DNA from: Oryzisolibacter propanilivorax
Lineage (GTDB): Bacteria; Pseudomonadota; Gammaproteobacteria; Burkholderiales; Burkholderiaceae_C
Length of the DNA stretch: 64,000 nt
Direction: 5' to 3'
NCBI RefSeq assembly: GCF_900103645.1
Contig: NZ_FNHP01000008.1
Location: 86,822-150,821, forward strand
Shown: piece by piece, positions 55,901-64,000 of the stretch
Layout of the letters: each line of letters begins with the position of its first letter
Numbering within the stretch: position 1 is the stretch's first letter
Position numbers and translations under genes: made by a program
Notes under the pieces: model-generated
Databases searched by the model: none
Seen by the model: only the letters and a program-made list of their open reading frames with translations
Told to the model about the DNA's origin: nothing

Positions 55901-57229
55901 ATGCATACCCCTGCCTTCCAGACCCTCGACGAATGGCTGCGCCACTGCGAGCAGCTGCACCCCGCCAACATCGACATGGGCCTGGAGCGCGTGGGCGAGG
56001 TGGCGCGACGGCTGCAGCTGGCCTTCGACTGCCCGGTGATCACCGTGGCCGGCACCAACGGCAAAGGCTCGACCTGCGCGCTGCTGGAGGCGTTCTGCCA
56101 GCAGGCGGGCTATCGCACCGGCGTCTATACCTCGCCGCACCTGGTGCATTTCCAGGAGCGCTGCCGCATTGGCGGTCGCAGCGTCGAGCCCGCCGCGCTG
56201 GTGCCGCACTTCGAGGCCGTCGAGCGCGCGCGCACCACGCAGGGCGACGCGGTCTCGCTGACCTACTTCGAGTTCACCACGCTGGCCATCCTGCGCCTGA
56301 TGAGCCAGACTCGCCTGGACGTGGCGATCCTGGAGGTCGGCCTGGGCGGCCGGCTGGACGCCACCAACGTCATCGACACCGACTGCGCCGTCATCACCAG
56401 CGTGGACGTGGACCACGTCGAATACCTGGGCACGGACCGCGAGAGCATCGGCCGTGAGAAGGCCGGCATCATGCGCGCCGGCCGCCCGGCGGTGGTCAGC
56501 GACCCGATGCCGCCGGACAGCGTGATCGCGCATGCGCGCGCCATCGGCGCCGACCTGTGGCGCTTCGGCCAGGACTTCAACTACACCGGCGACAAGCAGC
56601 AGTGGGCCTGGGCCGGGCGCGGGCGGCGCTACGCCGGCCTGGCGTACCCGGCGCTGCGCGGCGCCAACCAGCTGCTTAACGCCTCCGGCGCACTGGCAGC
56701 ACTGGAAGCGCTGCGCGACCGGCTGCCGATCACCGCCCAGGCGGTGCGCGCCGGGCTGGCGCTGGTCGACCTGCCCGGGCGCTTCCAGATCGTGCCGGGC
56801 CAGCCGGCGCTGGTGCTGGACGTGGCGCACAACCCGCATTCGGTGGCGGCGCTGACGGCCAACCTGGACGCCATGGGCTACTTCCCCACCACGCATGCGG
56901 TCTTCGGCGCCATGGCCGACAAGGACCTGGGCCCGATGCTGGCCAAGGTGGCACCGCTCATCGACCGCTGGTACTTCACCGACCTGGACACGCCGCGCGC
57001 ATTGAAGGCCCAGGAGCTGCGCCAAAAATGGCATGCCCTGCAGATGGCCGCCGGCGCGCGCCGCGAAGTGCCGGTGAGCACCCACGCCAGCCCGCAGCAG
57101 GCACTACAGGCGGCCATCGCCGCGGCCGACCCGGCTGATAGAATCGTCGTCTTTGGCTCGTTCTATACGGTGGGCGGCGTGCTCCAGCAGGGGGTGCCCC
57201 GGCTGCAGGCCAAGCACCTGGGCGCCTGA
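55901..57229 (+). CDS. folC: Bifunctional folylpolyglutamate synthase/dihydrofolate synthase
   Basis: 442 residues, Mur-ligase fold. ITVAGTNGKGSTCALLEAF near 47-65 is the ATP loop; TSPHLVHFQERCRIGG near 76-91, DVAILEVGLGGRLDATNVI near 140-158 and VLDVAHNPHSVAAL near 306-319 are family motifs. It adds glutamate to dihydropteroate and folates. It is the first gene of a + strand cluster folC-SPOR-cvpA-purF-metZ-gltX, an order well conserved in beta-proteobacteria. Confidence 0.95.
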   Translation: MHTPAFQTLDEWLRHCEQLHPANIDMGLERVGEVARRLQLAFDCPVITVAGTNGKGSTCALLEAFCQQAGYRTGVYTSPHLVHFQERCRIGGRSVEPAALVPHFEAVERARTTQGDAVSLTYFEFTTLAILRLMSQTRLDVAILEVGLGGRLDATNVIDTDCAVITSVDVDHVEYLGTDRESIGREKAGIMRAGRPAVVSDPMPPDSVIAHARAIGADLWRFGQDFNYTGDKQQWAWAGRGRRYAGLAYPALRGANQLLNASGALAALEALRDRLPITAQAVRAGLALVDLPGRFQIVPGQPALVLDVAHNPHSVAALTANLDAMGYFPTTHAVFGAMADKDLGPMLAKVAPLIDRWYFTDLDTPRALKAQELRQKWHALQMAAGARREVPVSTHASPQQALQAAIAAADPADRIVVFGSFYTVGGVLQQGVPRLQAKHLGA

Positions 57230-57249
57230 AGGCCCCAACTCCCCTGTCC

Positions 57250-58170
57250 ATGGCATTTTTCAAGTTCCGCTGGCCCGGCAGGCAACAGCCGCAGGCCGAC
57301 ACCGCCAAGCCGGCCAGGCGCTCCGCCGCATCCTCCGCCCGCAGCGCACCGGTGCAGAGCATCGAGGACATGCGCCGGCGCGCGCGCCATCGCCTGATCG
57401 GCGCCGTGGTGCTGGTCGCCGCCGGGGTGGTCGGCTTTCCGGTGTTGTTCGACTCGCAGCCGCGCCCGGTACCGGTGAACGTGGCCATCGACATTCCCGA
57501 CCGCCACCAGGTCGCTCCGCTGGTGGTGCCGCCGGCGCCCGCCCCGGAGGCTGCCGCCGGCAGCCTGTCGGCCGGCGAGGAGCTGGTGGCCGCGGCGCCA
57601 CGGCGACCTGCCAGCGAATCTGCGCCGGCTCCGGTGGTCGCGCCGCGCGAAGCCGCGCCGGCCCCGCCCGTGGCGCCAGCTGCCGCAACGCCGCTGCCCG
57701 AGCCCGCCGAACGTCACGCCAAGCCTGAACCGAAACCGGATCCCAAGCCCGAGCCAAAACCCGAACCCAAGCCGGAGCCCAAGCGCGAGGCCCGCGTCGA
57801 GCCCAAACCTGAGGCGGCCGCCAAGCCCGAACCCAAGGCCGCCGCCACCGAGGATGCGCGCCGTGCCCGCGCGCTGCTGGAAGGCCGCGCGCCGGCCGCC
57901 GCTGCCGCACCTGCACCGGCGCGCAGCGAAAGCCAGGACGGCGGGCGCTTCATCGTCCAGGTCGGCGCTTTTGCGGACGCCGAGAAGGCGCGCGAGGTGC
58001 AAGGCAAGCTGGAGCGTTCGGGCCTGAAGGCTTACACCCAGGTGGTGGAGACCAAGGACGGCAAGCGCACGCGGGTGCGCGTCGGCCCGTTCGGCAGTCG
58101 TGCCGAGGCCGACCGAGCCGCCGAACGCGCCCGGGGCGCCGGCCTGGCCGGCTCGGTGCTGGCGCTGTAG
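57250..58170 (+). CDS. SPOR-domain protein (DedD-like)
   Basis: 306 residues. A cytoplasmic basic segment and one membrane helix (LIGAVVLVAAGVVGFPVLF near 46-64) lead into a long Pro/Ala/Lys/Glu-rich periplasmic stretch with repeated KPEPKP units (about 155-185), then a C-terminal SPOR domain (residues 234-306: GRFIVQVGAFADAEKAREVQ). SPOR domains bind denuded peptidoglycan at the division septum. It is 20 bases after folC and before cvpA, the place of dedD in E. coli. Confidence 0.88.
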   Translation: MAFFKFRWPGRQQPQADTAKPARRSAASSARSAPVQSIEDMRRRARHRLIGAVVLVAAGVVGFPVLFDSQPRPVPVNVAIDIPDRHQVAPLVVPPAPAPEAAAGSLSAGEELVAAAPRRPASESAPAPVVAPREAAPAPPVAPAAATPLPEPAERHAKPEPKPDPKPEPKPEPKPEPKREARVEPKPEAAAKPEPKAAATEDARRARALLEGRAPAAAAAPAPARSESQDGGRFIVQVGAFADAEKAREVQGKLERSGLKAYTQVVETKDGKRTRVRVGPFGSRAEADRAAERARGAGLAGSVLAL

Positions 58171-58237
58171 GGCCGAGCGCCGCGCGGAACGCCATCCTTG
58201 GCTTGCCACTCTCACTTTCGACGGACGACATCGGCCC

Positions 58238-58729
58238 ATGGCGGCGCTGGACTGGATCTTCGTGACCGTGCTGGGGGCGTCGCTGCTCATCGGCGCCTGG
58301 CGCGGCCTGGTGTTCGAGCTGCTGTCGCTGATCGGCTGGGTGGCGGCGCTGGTCGCGGCGCAGTGGCTGGCCGCGGACGCCGGAGCGCTGCTGCCCATGG
58401 GGCCACCGGATGCGCCGTGGCGCCACGTGGCGGGTTTCGCCTTGGTCTTCGTGGCCACGGTGTTCGCCTGCGGTTTCGTGGCCTGGGTGGTCAAGAAGCT
58501 GGTCGAGGCGGTCGGCCTGCGGCCGGCCGACCGGGCACTGGGCGCGCTGTTCGGCGCGCTGCGCGGGTTGGTGCTGCTGCTGGCGGCGACGCTGGTGGTG
58601 GGCTGGCTGCGGCTAGGCGATGCGCCCTGGTGGCGCCAGTCGCAGGGCGCGCCGCTGCTGCAGCTGGCGCTGCAGGGCCTGCAGCCGGCGGTGCCCGAGG
58701 CACTGGCGCGGCACTGGCCGGCGTGGTGA
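58238..58729 (+). CDS. cvpA: CvpA family membrane protein
   Basis: 163 residues with four membrane helices: DWIFVTVLGASLLIGAWRGL, ELLSLIGWVAALVAAQWLA, FALVFVATVFACGFVAWVV and ALRGLVLLLAATLVVGWL. CvpA proteins are inner membrane proteins linked to colicin V export and biofilm growth, usually just before purF. ATG 58238 begins the conserved first helix; the frame extends upstream without conservation. Confidence 0.9.
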   Translation: MAALDWIFVTVLGASLLIGAWRGLVFELLSLIGWVAALVAAQWLAADAGALLPMGPPDAPWRHVAGFALVFVATVFACGFVAWVVKKLVEAVGLRPADRALGALFGALRGLVLLLAATLVVGWLRLGDAPWWRQSQGAPLLQLALQGLQPAVPEALARHWPAW

Positions 58730-58812
58730 GGTAGGCGGACAGATGATGTAGAGAGGGCGGGGGCCGGTGGCGCCCGTTCAGGACCCCAATTTTCAGCGCG
58801 AGAGACTTCGTT

Positions 58813-60324
58813 ATGTGTGGAATTGTCGGCGTGGCCAGCGCCAACCCCGTGAACCAGCTCCTCTATGACGCGCTGCTGCTGCTGCAGCACCGCGGCCAGG
58901 ATGCGGCCGGCATCGTCACCCAGGAAGGGCGCAAGTTCTTCATGCACAAGGCCCGCGGCATGGTGCGCGACGTGTTCCGCACGCGCAACATGCGCGCGTT
59001 GCCGGGCACCATGGGCCTGGGGCAGGTGCGCTATCCCACGGCCGGCAACGCCGAGAGCGAGGAAGAAGCCCAGCCGTTCTACGTGAACGCGCCGTTCGGC
59101 ATCGTCATGGTGCACAACGGCAACCTGACCAACGCGCACCAGCTGCGCCGCGAGCTGGCCGAGACCGACCACCGCCACACCAACACCGAGAGCGACTCCG
59201 AGGTGCTGCTGAACGTGCTGGCGCACGAGCTGGCGCGCGCCAGCCGGGGCGAGCCGCTGACCAGCCAGGACGTGTTCGCCGCCGTGCGCGCGGTGCACCG
59301 GCGCATCAAGGGCTCTTACGCGGTGATCGCGCTGATTGCCGGCCACGGGCTGCTGGCGTTTCGCGACCCGTTCGGCATCCGGCCGCTGTGTTTGGGCCGC
59401 GGGGCCGACGGCACGGTGATGCTCGCCAGCGAGTCGGTGGCGCTGGAGGGCACGCTGCACCAGCTGGAGCGCGACGTGGCGCCGGGCGAGGCGGTGTTCG
59501 TGCATCTGGACGGCCGCGTCGAGGCCGAACAGTGCGCCGAGGCCAGCCAACTGCATCCGTGCATGTTCGAGTACGTCTACCTGGCGCGGCCGGACTCGGT
59601 CATGGACGGCATCTCGGTGTACCAGGCGCGGCTGAACATGGGCGAAACGCTGGCCAAGCGCGTCATCTCCACCGTGCCGCCGAGCGAGATCGACGCCATC
59701 ATCCCGGTGCCGGAATCCAGCCGCCCCAGCGCCATGCAGCTGGCGCAGCGCCTGGGCATCCCGTACCGCGAGGGCTTCGTGAAGAACCGCTACGTGGGCC
59801 GCACGTTCATCATGCCGGGCCAGGCCACCCGCAAGAAGTCGGTGCGCCAGAAGCTCAACACCATCGGCAGCGAGTTCCAGGGCCGGCGCGTGCTGCTGGT
59901 GGATGACTCCATCGTGCGCGGCACCACCTCCAAGGAAATCGTGCAGATGGCGCGCGACGCCGGCGCGACCAAGGTGTATCTGGCCTCGGCCGCGCCGCCG
60001 GTGCGCCACCCGAACGTGTACGGCATCGACATGCCGACGCGCGGCGAGCTGATCGCGCACGGGCGCAGCGTCGAGGAGATCCGCCAGTGGATCGGCGCCG
60101 ACGCGCTGATCTACCAGGACATCGACGCCATGAAGCAGGCCGTGGGCAGCATCAATCCGCGGGTAGAGGGCTTCGAGGCCTCGTGCTTCGACGGCTGCTA
60201 CATCACCGGCGACATCTCCGACGAGGAAGTGACGGCGCTGAACGAGGGGCGCAACCGTGGCGCCAGCGAGGGCGGCGACGAAGCCACCTCGCGCCTGTCG
60301 CTGCCCAACGCCCAGCATGCCTGA
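58813..60324 (+). CDS. purF: Amidophosphoribosyltransferase
   Basis: 503 residues. MCGIVGV at the start places the catalytic Cys second, released by Met removal (Ntn hydrolase); LLLQHRGQDAAGIVT near 24-38 and HNGNLTNAHQLRREL near 101-115 bind glutamine; RVLLVDDSIVRGTTSKEIV near 359-377 is the PRPP loop. It catalyses the first step of purine synthesis. It follows cvpA at 83 bases, and a dispersed repeat separates it from metZ. Confidence 0.97.
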   Translation: MCGIVGVASANPVNQLLYDALLLLQHRGQDAAGIVTQEGRKFFMHKARGMVRDVFRTRNMRALPGTMGLGQVRYPTAGNAESEEEAQPFYVNAPFGIVMVHNGNLTNAHQLRRELAETDHRHTNTESDSEVLLNVLAHELARASRGEPLTSQDVFAAVRAVHRRIKGSYAVIALIAGHGLLAFRDPFGIRPLCLGRGADGTVMLASESVALEGTLHQLERDVAPGEAVFVHLDGRVEAEQCAEASQLHPCMFEYVYLARPDSVMDGISVYQARLNMGETLAKRVISTVPPSEIDAIIPVPESSRPSAMQLAQRLGIPYREGFVKNRYVGRTFIMPGQATRKKSVRQKLNTIGSEFQGRRVLLVDDSIVRGTTSKEIVQMARDAGATKVYLASAAPPVRHPNVYGIDMPTRGELIAHGRSVEEIRQWIGADALIYQDIDAMKQAVGSINPRVEGFEASCFDGCYITGDISDEEVTALNEGRNRGASEGGDEATSRLSLPNAQHA

Positions 60325-60333
60325 GGCGCCGCG

Positions 60334-60391
60334 TTTGCTATTCTTATGCTAGCTGCGCGCCTATGTTCCACCTGGGCTCAGGGCTGAAAAC
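60334..60391. repeat. Dispersed inverted-repeat element between purF and metZ
   Basis: GCTATTCTTATGCTAGCTGCG and GGGCTCAGGGCTGAAAAC ends with a short centre; decayed arms. An ATG at 60363 that could extend metZ lies inside this element, which is one reason to reject that start. Confidence 0.5.
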
Positions 60392-60461
60392 ACTTGAAAT
60401 TCCGGTGTCTGGCGCGGTCCAGCCCTCCTTTTCCCTTCACCTGACCTCCACCCACACCATC

Positions 60462-61679
60462 GTGAACCCATCGTCCGATCTGCCTGCCGGCCTGCACCCC
60501 GAAACCCTGGCCGTGCGCGAGGCCACGGCCCGCAGCCACTGGGGCGAGCACAGCGAGGCGCTGTTCCTGACCAGCAGCTTCGTGCAAAGCGACTGCGAGA
60601 GCGCCGCGCGGCGTTTCGCCAACGAGGAGCCGGGCTACACCTACACCCGCACCGGCAACCCGACCGTGACCAGCTTCGAACGCCGCCTGGCGGCCATGGA
60701 GGGCACGGAATGCGCAGTGGCCACCAGCACCGGCATGTCGGCCATCCTGCTGATGGCGCTGACGGTGCTGAAAAGCGGCGACCACATCGTCGCCTCGCAG
60801 TCCATGTTCGGCTCGACGCTGAAGCTGCTGGGCAGCGAGATGGCGCGCTTCGGCGTCGAGGCGACGTTTGTCTCACAGACCGATGTGCGGGCCTGGGCGG
60901 CGGCCATCCGCCCCAACACCCGGCTGCTGTTCGCCGAAACGCCGACCAACCCGCTGGGCGACCTGTGCGACATCGCCGCGCTGGCCGAGGTCGCGCACGC
61001 GCGTGGCCTGCTGCTGGCGGTGGACAACAGTTTCTGCTCGCCGGTGCTGCAGCGCCCGGCGCAACTGGGCGCCGACCTGGTGGTCTATTCGGGCACCAAG
61101 ATCCTGGAGGGGCAGGGCCGGGTGATGGCCGGCGCGGTGTGCGGCAGCCTGGCGCTGGTGGACAAGGTCATGGGCACCTTCATGCGCAGCGCCGGGCTGA
61201 ACCTGTCGCCGTTCAACGCCTGGGTGGTGCTGAAAGGGCTGGAGACGCTGTCCCTGCGCGTGCGCGCGCAAAGCGCGGCGGCGCTGGAGCTGGCAACGTG
61301 GCTGCAAAGCCATCCGAAGGTCGCGCGCGTGCATTACTCGGGCCTGGAAAGCCACCCGCAGCACGCGTTGGCCATGCGCCAGCAGGGCGGCCTGGGCGGG
61401 CCGGTGCTGGCCTTTGACGTGGTCGGCGAGGGCGCTGAGAACCTGCGCAAGAATGCCTTCCACGTCATCGACAGCACCCGCGTGTGCTCCATCACCGCCA
61501 ACCTGGGCGACGTGAAGACCACCATCACCCACCCGGCCAGCACCTCGCACGGGCGCCTGACCGAGGAGCAGCGCAGCGCCGCCGGCATCGGCCAGGGCCT
61601 GGTGCGGATCTCGGTGGGCCTGGAACATCTCGACGATTTGAAGGCGGACCTGCTCCGCGGACTGGATTCCCTCGCATGA
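60462..61679 (+). CDS. metZ: O-succinylhomoserine sulfhydrylase
   Basis: 405 residues from GTG 60462, giving the typical N-terminus [19 protein letters not shown]; the extra 33 residues from ATG 60363 are encoded by the repeat and look random. PLP-enzyme motifs: [19 protein letters not shown] near 64-82, and the Schiff-base Lys in [20 protein letters not shown] near 207-226. It makes homocysteine from O-succinylhomoserine and sulfide. The stop overlaps gltX (ATGA), an unusual coupling to a tRNA synthetase. Confidence 0.9.
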   Translation: MNPSSDLPAGLHPETLAVREATARSHWGEHSEALFLTSSFVQSDCESAARRFANEEPGYTYTRTGNPTVTSFERRLAAMEGTECAVATSTGMSAILLMALTVLKSGDHIVASQSMFGSTLKLLGSEMARFGVEATFVSQTDVRAWAAAIRPNTRLLFAETPTNPLGDLCDIAALAEVAHARGLLLAVDNSFCSPVLQRPAQLGADLVVYSGTKILEGQGRVMAGAVCGSLALVDKVMGTFMRSAGLNLSPFNAWVVLKGLETLSLRVRAQSAAALELATWLQSHPKVARVHYSGLESHPQHALAMRQQGGLGGPVLAFDVVGEGAENLRKNAFHVIDSTRVCSITANLGDVKTTITHPASTSHGRLTEEQRSAAGIGQGLVRISVGLEHLDDLKADLLRGLDSLA

Positions 61680-63091
61680 CCATCACCCCCACCAGGGTTC
61701 GCACCCGCTTCGCGCCCTCGCCGACGGGCTTCATCCATCTGGGCAACATCCGCTCGGCGCTCTACCCGTGGGCATTCGCGCGCTCGCAGGACGGCGACTT
61801 CATCCTGCGCATCGAGGACACCGACCTGGAGCGCTCGACCCAGGCGTCGGTGGACGTGATCCTGGAAGGCATGCAGTGGCTGCAGCTGGACATCGATGAA
61901 GGCCCGTTCTTCCAGATGCAGCGCATGGACCGCTACCGCGAGGTGCTGGCGCAGCTGCAGGCCAGCGGCCACGTCTACCCCTGCTACATGAGCGTGGAAG
62001 AGCTCGACGCGCTGCGCGAGCGCCAGACGGCGGCCAAGGAAAAGCCGCGCTATGACGGCACCTGGCGGCCAGAACCCGGCAAGACCCTGCCGCCGGTACC
62101 CGCGGGCGTGCAGCCGGTGCTGCGCTTCAAGACGCCGAAGGACGGCATCGTCGGCTGGGATGACCGGTGCAAGGGCCGCATCGAGTTCCAGAACAGCGAG
62201 CTGGACGACCTGGTCATCGCCCGGCCGGACGGCACGCCCACGTACAACTTCTGCGTCTGCGTGGACGATATGGACATGCAGATCACCCATGTGATCCGCG
62301 GTGACGACCACGTGAACAACACGCCGCGCCAGATCCACATCTTCGAGGCGCTGGGCGCGCCGATTCCGGTGTTCGCCCACCTGCCCACGGTGCTGAACGA
62401 GCAGGGCGAAAAGATGAGCAAGCGCAATGGCGCCAAGGCCGTCACCCAGTACCGCGACGAAGGCTATCTGCCTGATGCCATGGTCAATTACCTGGCGCGA
62501 CTGGGCTGGAGCCATGGCGACGACGAGATCTTCTCGCGCGCGCAGTTTCTGGAATGGTTCGACCTCGACCACCTGGGCCGCAGCGCCGGCCAGTTCGACG
62601 AGGCCAAGCTGCGCTGGGTGAACGCCCAGCACCTGAAGGCGCTGGACGACACCACGCTGGCCGCGCTGGTGCGCCCGTTCGTGCTGCGGGCGGGCGTGCC
62701 GACCGCGCTGCTGGATGCCGACGACCGCCTGCCGCGCATCTGCGCGCTGTTCAAGGACCGCTGCGACACACTGGTCGACCTGGCGCGCTGGGCGCGGCTG
62801 TTCTATGTGGAGACGATCGAGCCCAATGCCGACGACCTGGCGCAGCACGTCACCGACGCGGCGCGCCCGCTGCTGCAGGCCTTTGCCGGCACCATCACCT
62901 ACGTCGAATGGAGCCGCGAGGCCATCGCCGCCGCCATCAAGCAGCTGCTCAAGGAGCAGGGCGCGAAGATGCCCCAATTGGCCATGCCGCTGCGGGTGCT
63001 GACCCTGGGCACGGCGCACACGCCGTCGGTCGATGCAGTGCTGGAATTGCTGGGACGCGAAAAAATCCTCGCGCGTTTGAAAACCGCCTGA
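61676..63091 (+). CDS. gltX: Glutamyl-tRNA synthetase
   Basis: 471 residues, class I synthetase. [20 protein letters not shown] near 11-30 has the HIGH-type site (here HLGN), [10 protein letters not shown] near 45-54, and [11 protein letters not shown] near 246-256 is the KMSKS loop. The anticodon-binding helical domain fills the last 170 residues. It directly precedes tRNA genes that include two copies of tRNA-Glu, its own substrate. Start overlaps the metZ stop by four bases. Confidence 0.97.
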   Translation: MTITPTRVRTRFAPSPTGFIHLGNIRSALYPWAFARSQDGDFILRIEDTDLERSTQASVDVILEGMQWLQLDIDEGPFFQMQRMDRYREVLAQLQASGHVYPCYMSVEELDALRERQTAAKEKPRYDGTWRPEPGKTLPPVPAGVQPVLRFKTPKDGIVGWDDRCKGRIEFQNSELDDLVIARPDGTPTYNFCVCVDDMDMQITHVIRGDDHVNNTPRQIHIFEALGAPIPVFAHLPTVLNEQGEKMSKRNGAKAVTQYRDEGYLPDAMVNYLARLGWSHGDDEIFSRAQFLEWFDLDHLGRSAGQFDEAKLRWVNAQHLKALDDTTLAALVRPFVLRAGVPTALLDADDRLPRICALFKDRCDTLVDLARWARLFYVETIEPNADDLAQHVTDAARPLLQAFAGTITYVEWSREAIAAAIKQLLKEQGAKMPQLAMPLRVLTLGTAHTPSVDAVLELLGREKILARLKTA

Positions 63092-63106
63092 AAAGCTGTC
63101 TATAAT
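63077..63106 (+). promoter_or_regulatory. Sigma-70 promoter of the tRNA cluster
   Basis: TTGAAA (63077-63082) and a perfect TATAAT (63101-63106) are 18 bases apart. The -35 lies within the last codons of gltX. Transcription would start near 63,113, about 46 bases before the first tRNA. Confidence 0.85.
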
Positions 63107-63158
63107 TCGAGGCTCAGCAAATGACGCAAGCCCAAGCGATTGGCAGTTGTTTGCGATG

Positions 63159-63234
<76 letters not shown>

Positions 63235-63269
63235 AGGTTTTGAAGTTTGAACGCAAGTTCTTAGGTTTT

Positions 63270-63345
63270 GACCCTATCGTCTAGAGGCCTAGGACACTAC
63301 CCTTTCACGGTAGGTACCGGGGTTCGAATCCCCGTAGGGTCGCCA
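63270..63345 (+). tRNA. tRNA-Glu (anticodon TTC), copy 1
   Basis: 76 bases with encoded CCA. Anticodon stem CTACC/GGTAG around CTTTCAC gives TTC; T-arm CGGGG-TTCGAAT-CCCCG is perfect. Confidence 0.97.
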
Positions 63346-63393
63346 AGTTTGGCTGCACTTGAGTCCACCAGGACTGCAAAGCAGCTGCCACGC

Positions 63394-63470
63394 GGAGTGG
63401 TAGTTCAGTTGGTTAGAATACCGGCCTGTCACGCCGGGGGTCGCGGGTTCGAGTCCCGTCCACTCCGCCA
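63394..63470 (+). tRNA. tRNA-Asp (anticodon GTC), copy 1
   Basis: 77 bases with encoded CCA. Acceptor GGAGTGG/CCACTCC; anticodon stem CCGGC/GCCGG around CTGTCAC gives GTC, a codon set also subject to queuosine modification at G34. Confidence 0.97.
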
Positions 63471-63475
63471 CCCTT

Positions 63476-63551
<76 letters not shown>

Positions 63552-63586
63552 AGGTTTTGAAGTTTGAACGCAAGTTCTTAGGTTTT

Positions 63587-63662
63587 GACCCTATCGTCTA
63601 GAGGCCTAGGACACTACCCTTTCACGGTAGGTACCGGGGTTCGAATCCCCGTAGGGTCGCCA
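63587..63662 (+). tRNA. tRNA-Glu (anticodon TTC), copy 2
   Basis: Identical to copy 1; same 35-base spacer after the tRNA-Ala. Confidence 0.97.
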
Positions 63663-63710
63663 AGTTTGGCTGCACTTGAGTCCACCAGGACTGCAAAGCA
63701 GCTGCCACGC

Positions 63711-63787
63711 GGAGTGGTAGTTCAGTTGGTTAGAATACCGGCCTGTCACGCCGGGGGTCGCGGGTTCGAGTCCCGTCCACTCCGCCA
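63711..63787 (+). tRNA. tRNA-Asp (anticodon GTC), copy 2
   Basis: Identical to copy 1; followed 17 bases later by the cluster terminator. Confidence 0.97.
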
Positions 63788-63804
63788 CAATCCATAGAAC
63801 ATTA

Positions 63805-63838
63805 CGGGCTGCATCGCAAGGTGCAGCCCGTTTGTTTT
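63805..63838 (+). terminator. Terminator of the tRNA cluster
   Basis: CGGGCTGCA (63805-63813) pairs exactly with TGCAGCCCG (63822-63830), followed by TTTGTTTT. Strong, standard rho-independent terminator. Confidence 0.92.
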
Positions 63839-63849
63839 GCGCAGCACCA

Positions 63850-63906
63850 TGATTGTTTTGATAAAAAGCCCTTGCAGCCCATATGCAGCAAGGGCTTTGT
63901 GCTATT
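63850..63906. repeat. Dispersed inverted-repeat element after the tRNA cluster; rest of window empty
   Basis: AAAGCCCTTGC (about 63865-63875) and GCAAGGGCTTT (about 63888-63898) enclose AGCCCATATGCA; TTTTGATA and TGCTATTGACC are the ends. From 63,907 to the window end I see no gene or signal, only AT-richer sequence. Confidence 0.7.
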
Positions 63907-64000
63907 GACCTGCCCCCTTCCGCCGTGCCATTCATAACGAGGAAGTCCGGGGTTGCAAGATTAATTGATCTCTGTGGTGGTTGAAGTGCTTTGAGTTGCA

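Noticed and set aside
57163..60318. 1051-residue minus-strand open frame
   Set aside because: Lies opposite folC, the SPOR gene, cvpA and purF, all clear genes; no protein features.
60363..60461. Upstream ATG extending metZ by 33 residues
   Set aside because: The ATG lies in a dispersed repeat and the added residues do not resemble the family; GTG 60462 gives the usual N-terminus.
60325..60461. Possible SAM-type riboswitch before metZ
   Set aside because: No recognisable SAM-II/V or other SAM aptamer core; the region is explained by the dispersed repeat.

Overview
The window is very GC-rich, uses bacterial codons densely, and its gene content and order (folC-SPOR-cvpA-purF-metZ, RegBA-type two-component system, E. 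coli-type argG, RibBA with a decayed GTP cyclohydrolase half) point to a betaproteobacterium of the Comamonadaceae (Acidovorax/Alicycliphilus/Melaminivora-like). This is inferred from protein resemblance alone. A short dispersed inverted-repeat element, about ten copies here, fits the same family.

Bases 1 to about 20,980 are the late half of a Mu-like transposable prophage, all on the + strand. It has a Mu-type head (portal, MuF-like protein with a C-terminal PBECR2 nuclease-like domain, gpG, protease with an internal scaffold start, cement protein, gpT capsid, gp36) joined to a long non-contractile tail. The tail part comprises a tail terminator, tail tube, tail assembly chaperone pair linked by a canonical -1 frameshift site, an 1858-residue tape measure, tip proteins, a glycine-rich fibre and a permuted NlpC/P60-like protein. 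No sheath or baseplate gene is seen. The last block is the most unusual: a Com-like zinc finger protein, a 57-residue protein whose start sits beside a hairpin, an ABC ATPase fused to a GNAT acyltransferase, and a formyltransferase-like protein, all overlapping. It occupies the place of com-mom in phage Mu and looks like a DNA hypermodification (anti-restriction) cassette. A small opposite-strand gene and an AT-richer stretch mark the probable right end.

Bases 21,000-30,500 hold a ParB-like gene, trhP (tRNA hydroxylation), and a single minus-strand oxidase operon cyoABCD-SURF1-regB-regA, in which a redox-sensing two-component pair is co-transcribed with a quinol oxidase. FNR-like boxes lie upstream. 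An MFS transporter diverges from it.

Bases 32,200-41,960 carry an aminotransferase-ybgC-tolQRA operon (no tolB/pal follows), a ferredoxin, ribBA-ribH-nusB, a 124-bp tandem repeat containing DnaA-box-like motifs, an SDR and gshA. Bases 42,000-50,300 carry a Lcl/DUF1566 protein, two overlapping MFS exporters, a phasin-like protein, a DUF72 pair and tex, which has taken up one copy of the dispersed repeat in frame.

Bases 50,300-64,000 carry an HDOD protein, a yhhQ-queC operon preceded by what I read as a preQ1-I riboswitch, argG, ppnP, an envelope glycine-zipper protein, an ArsC/Spx-like protein, and a long + operon folC-SPOR-cvpA-purF-metZ-gltX. It ends in a perfect tandem duplication of a tRNA-Ala/Glu/Asp block with its own promoter and terminator.
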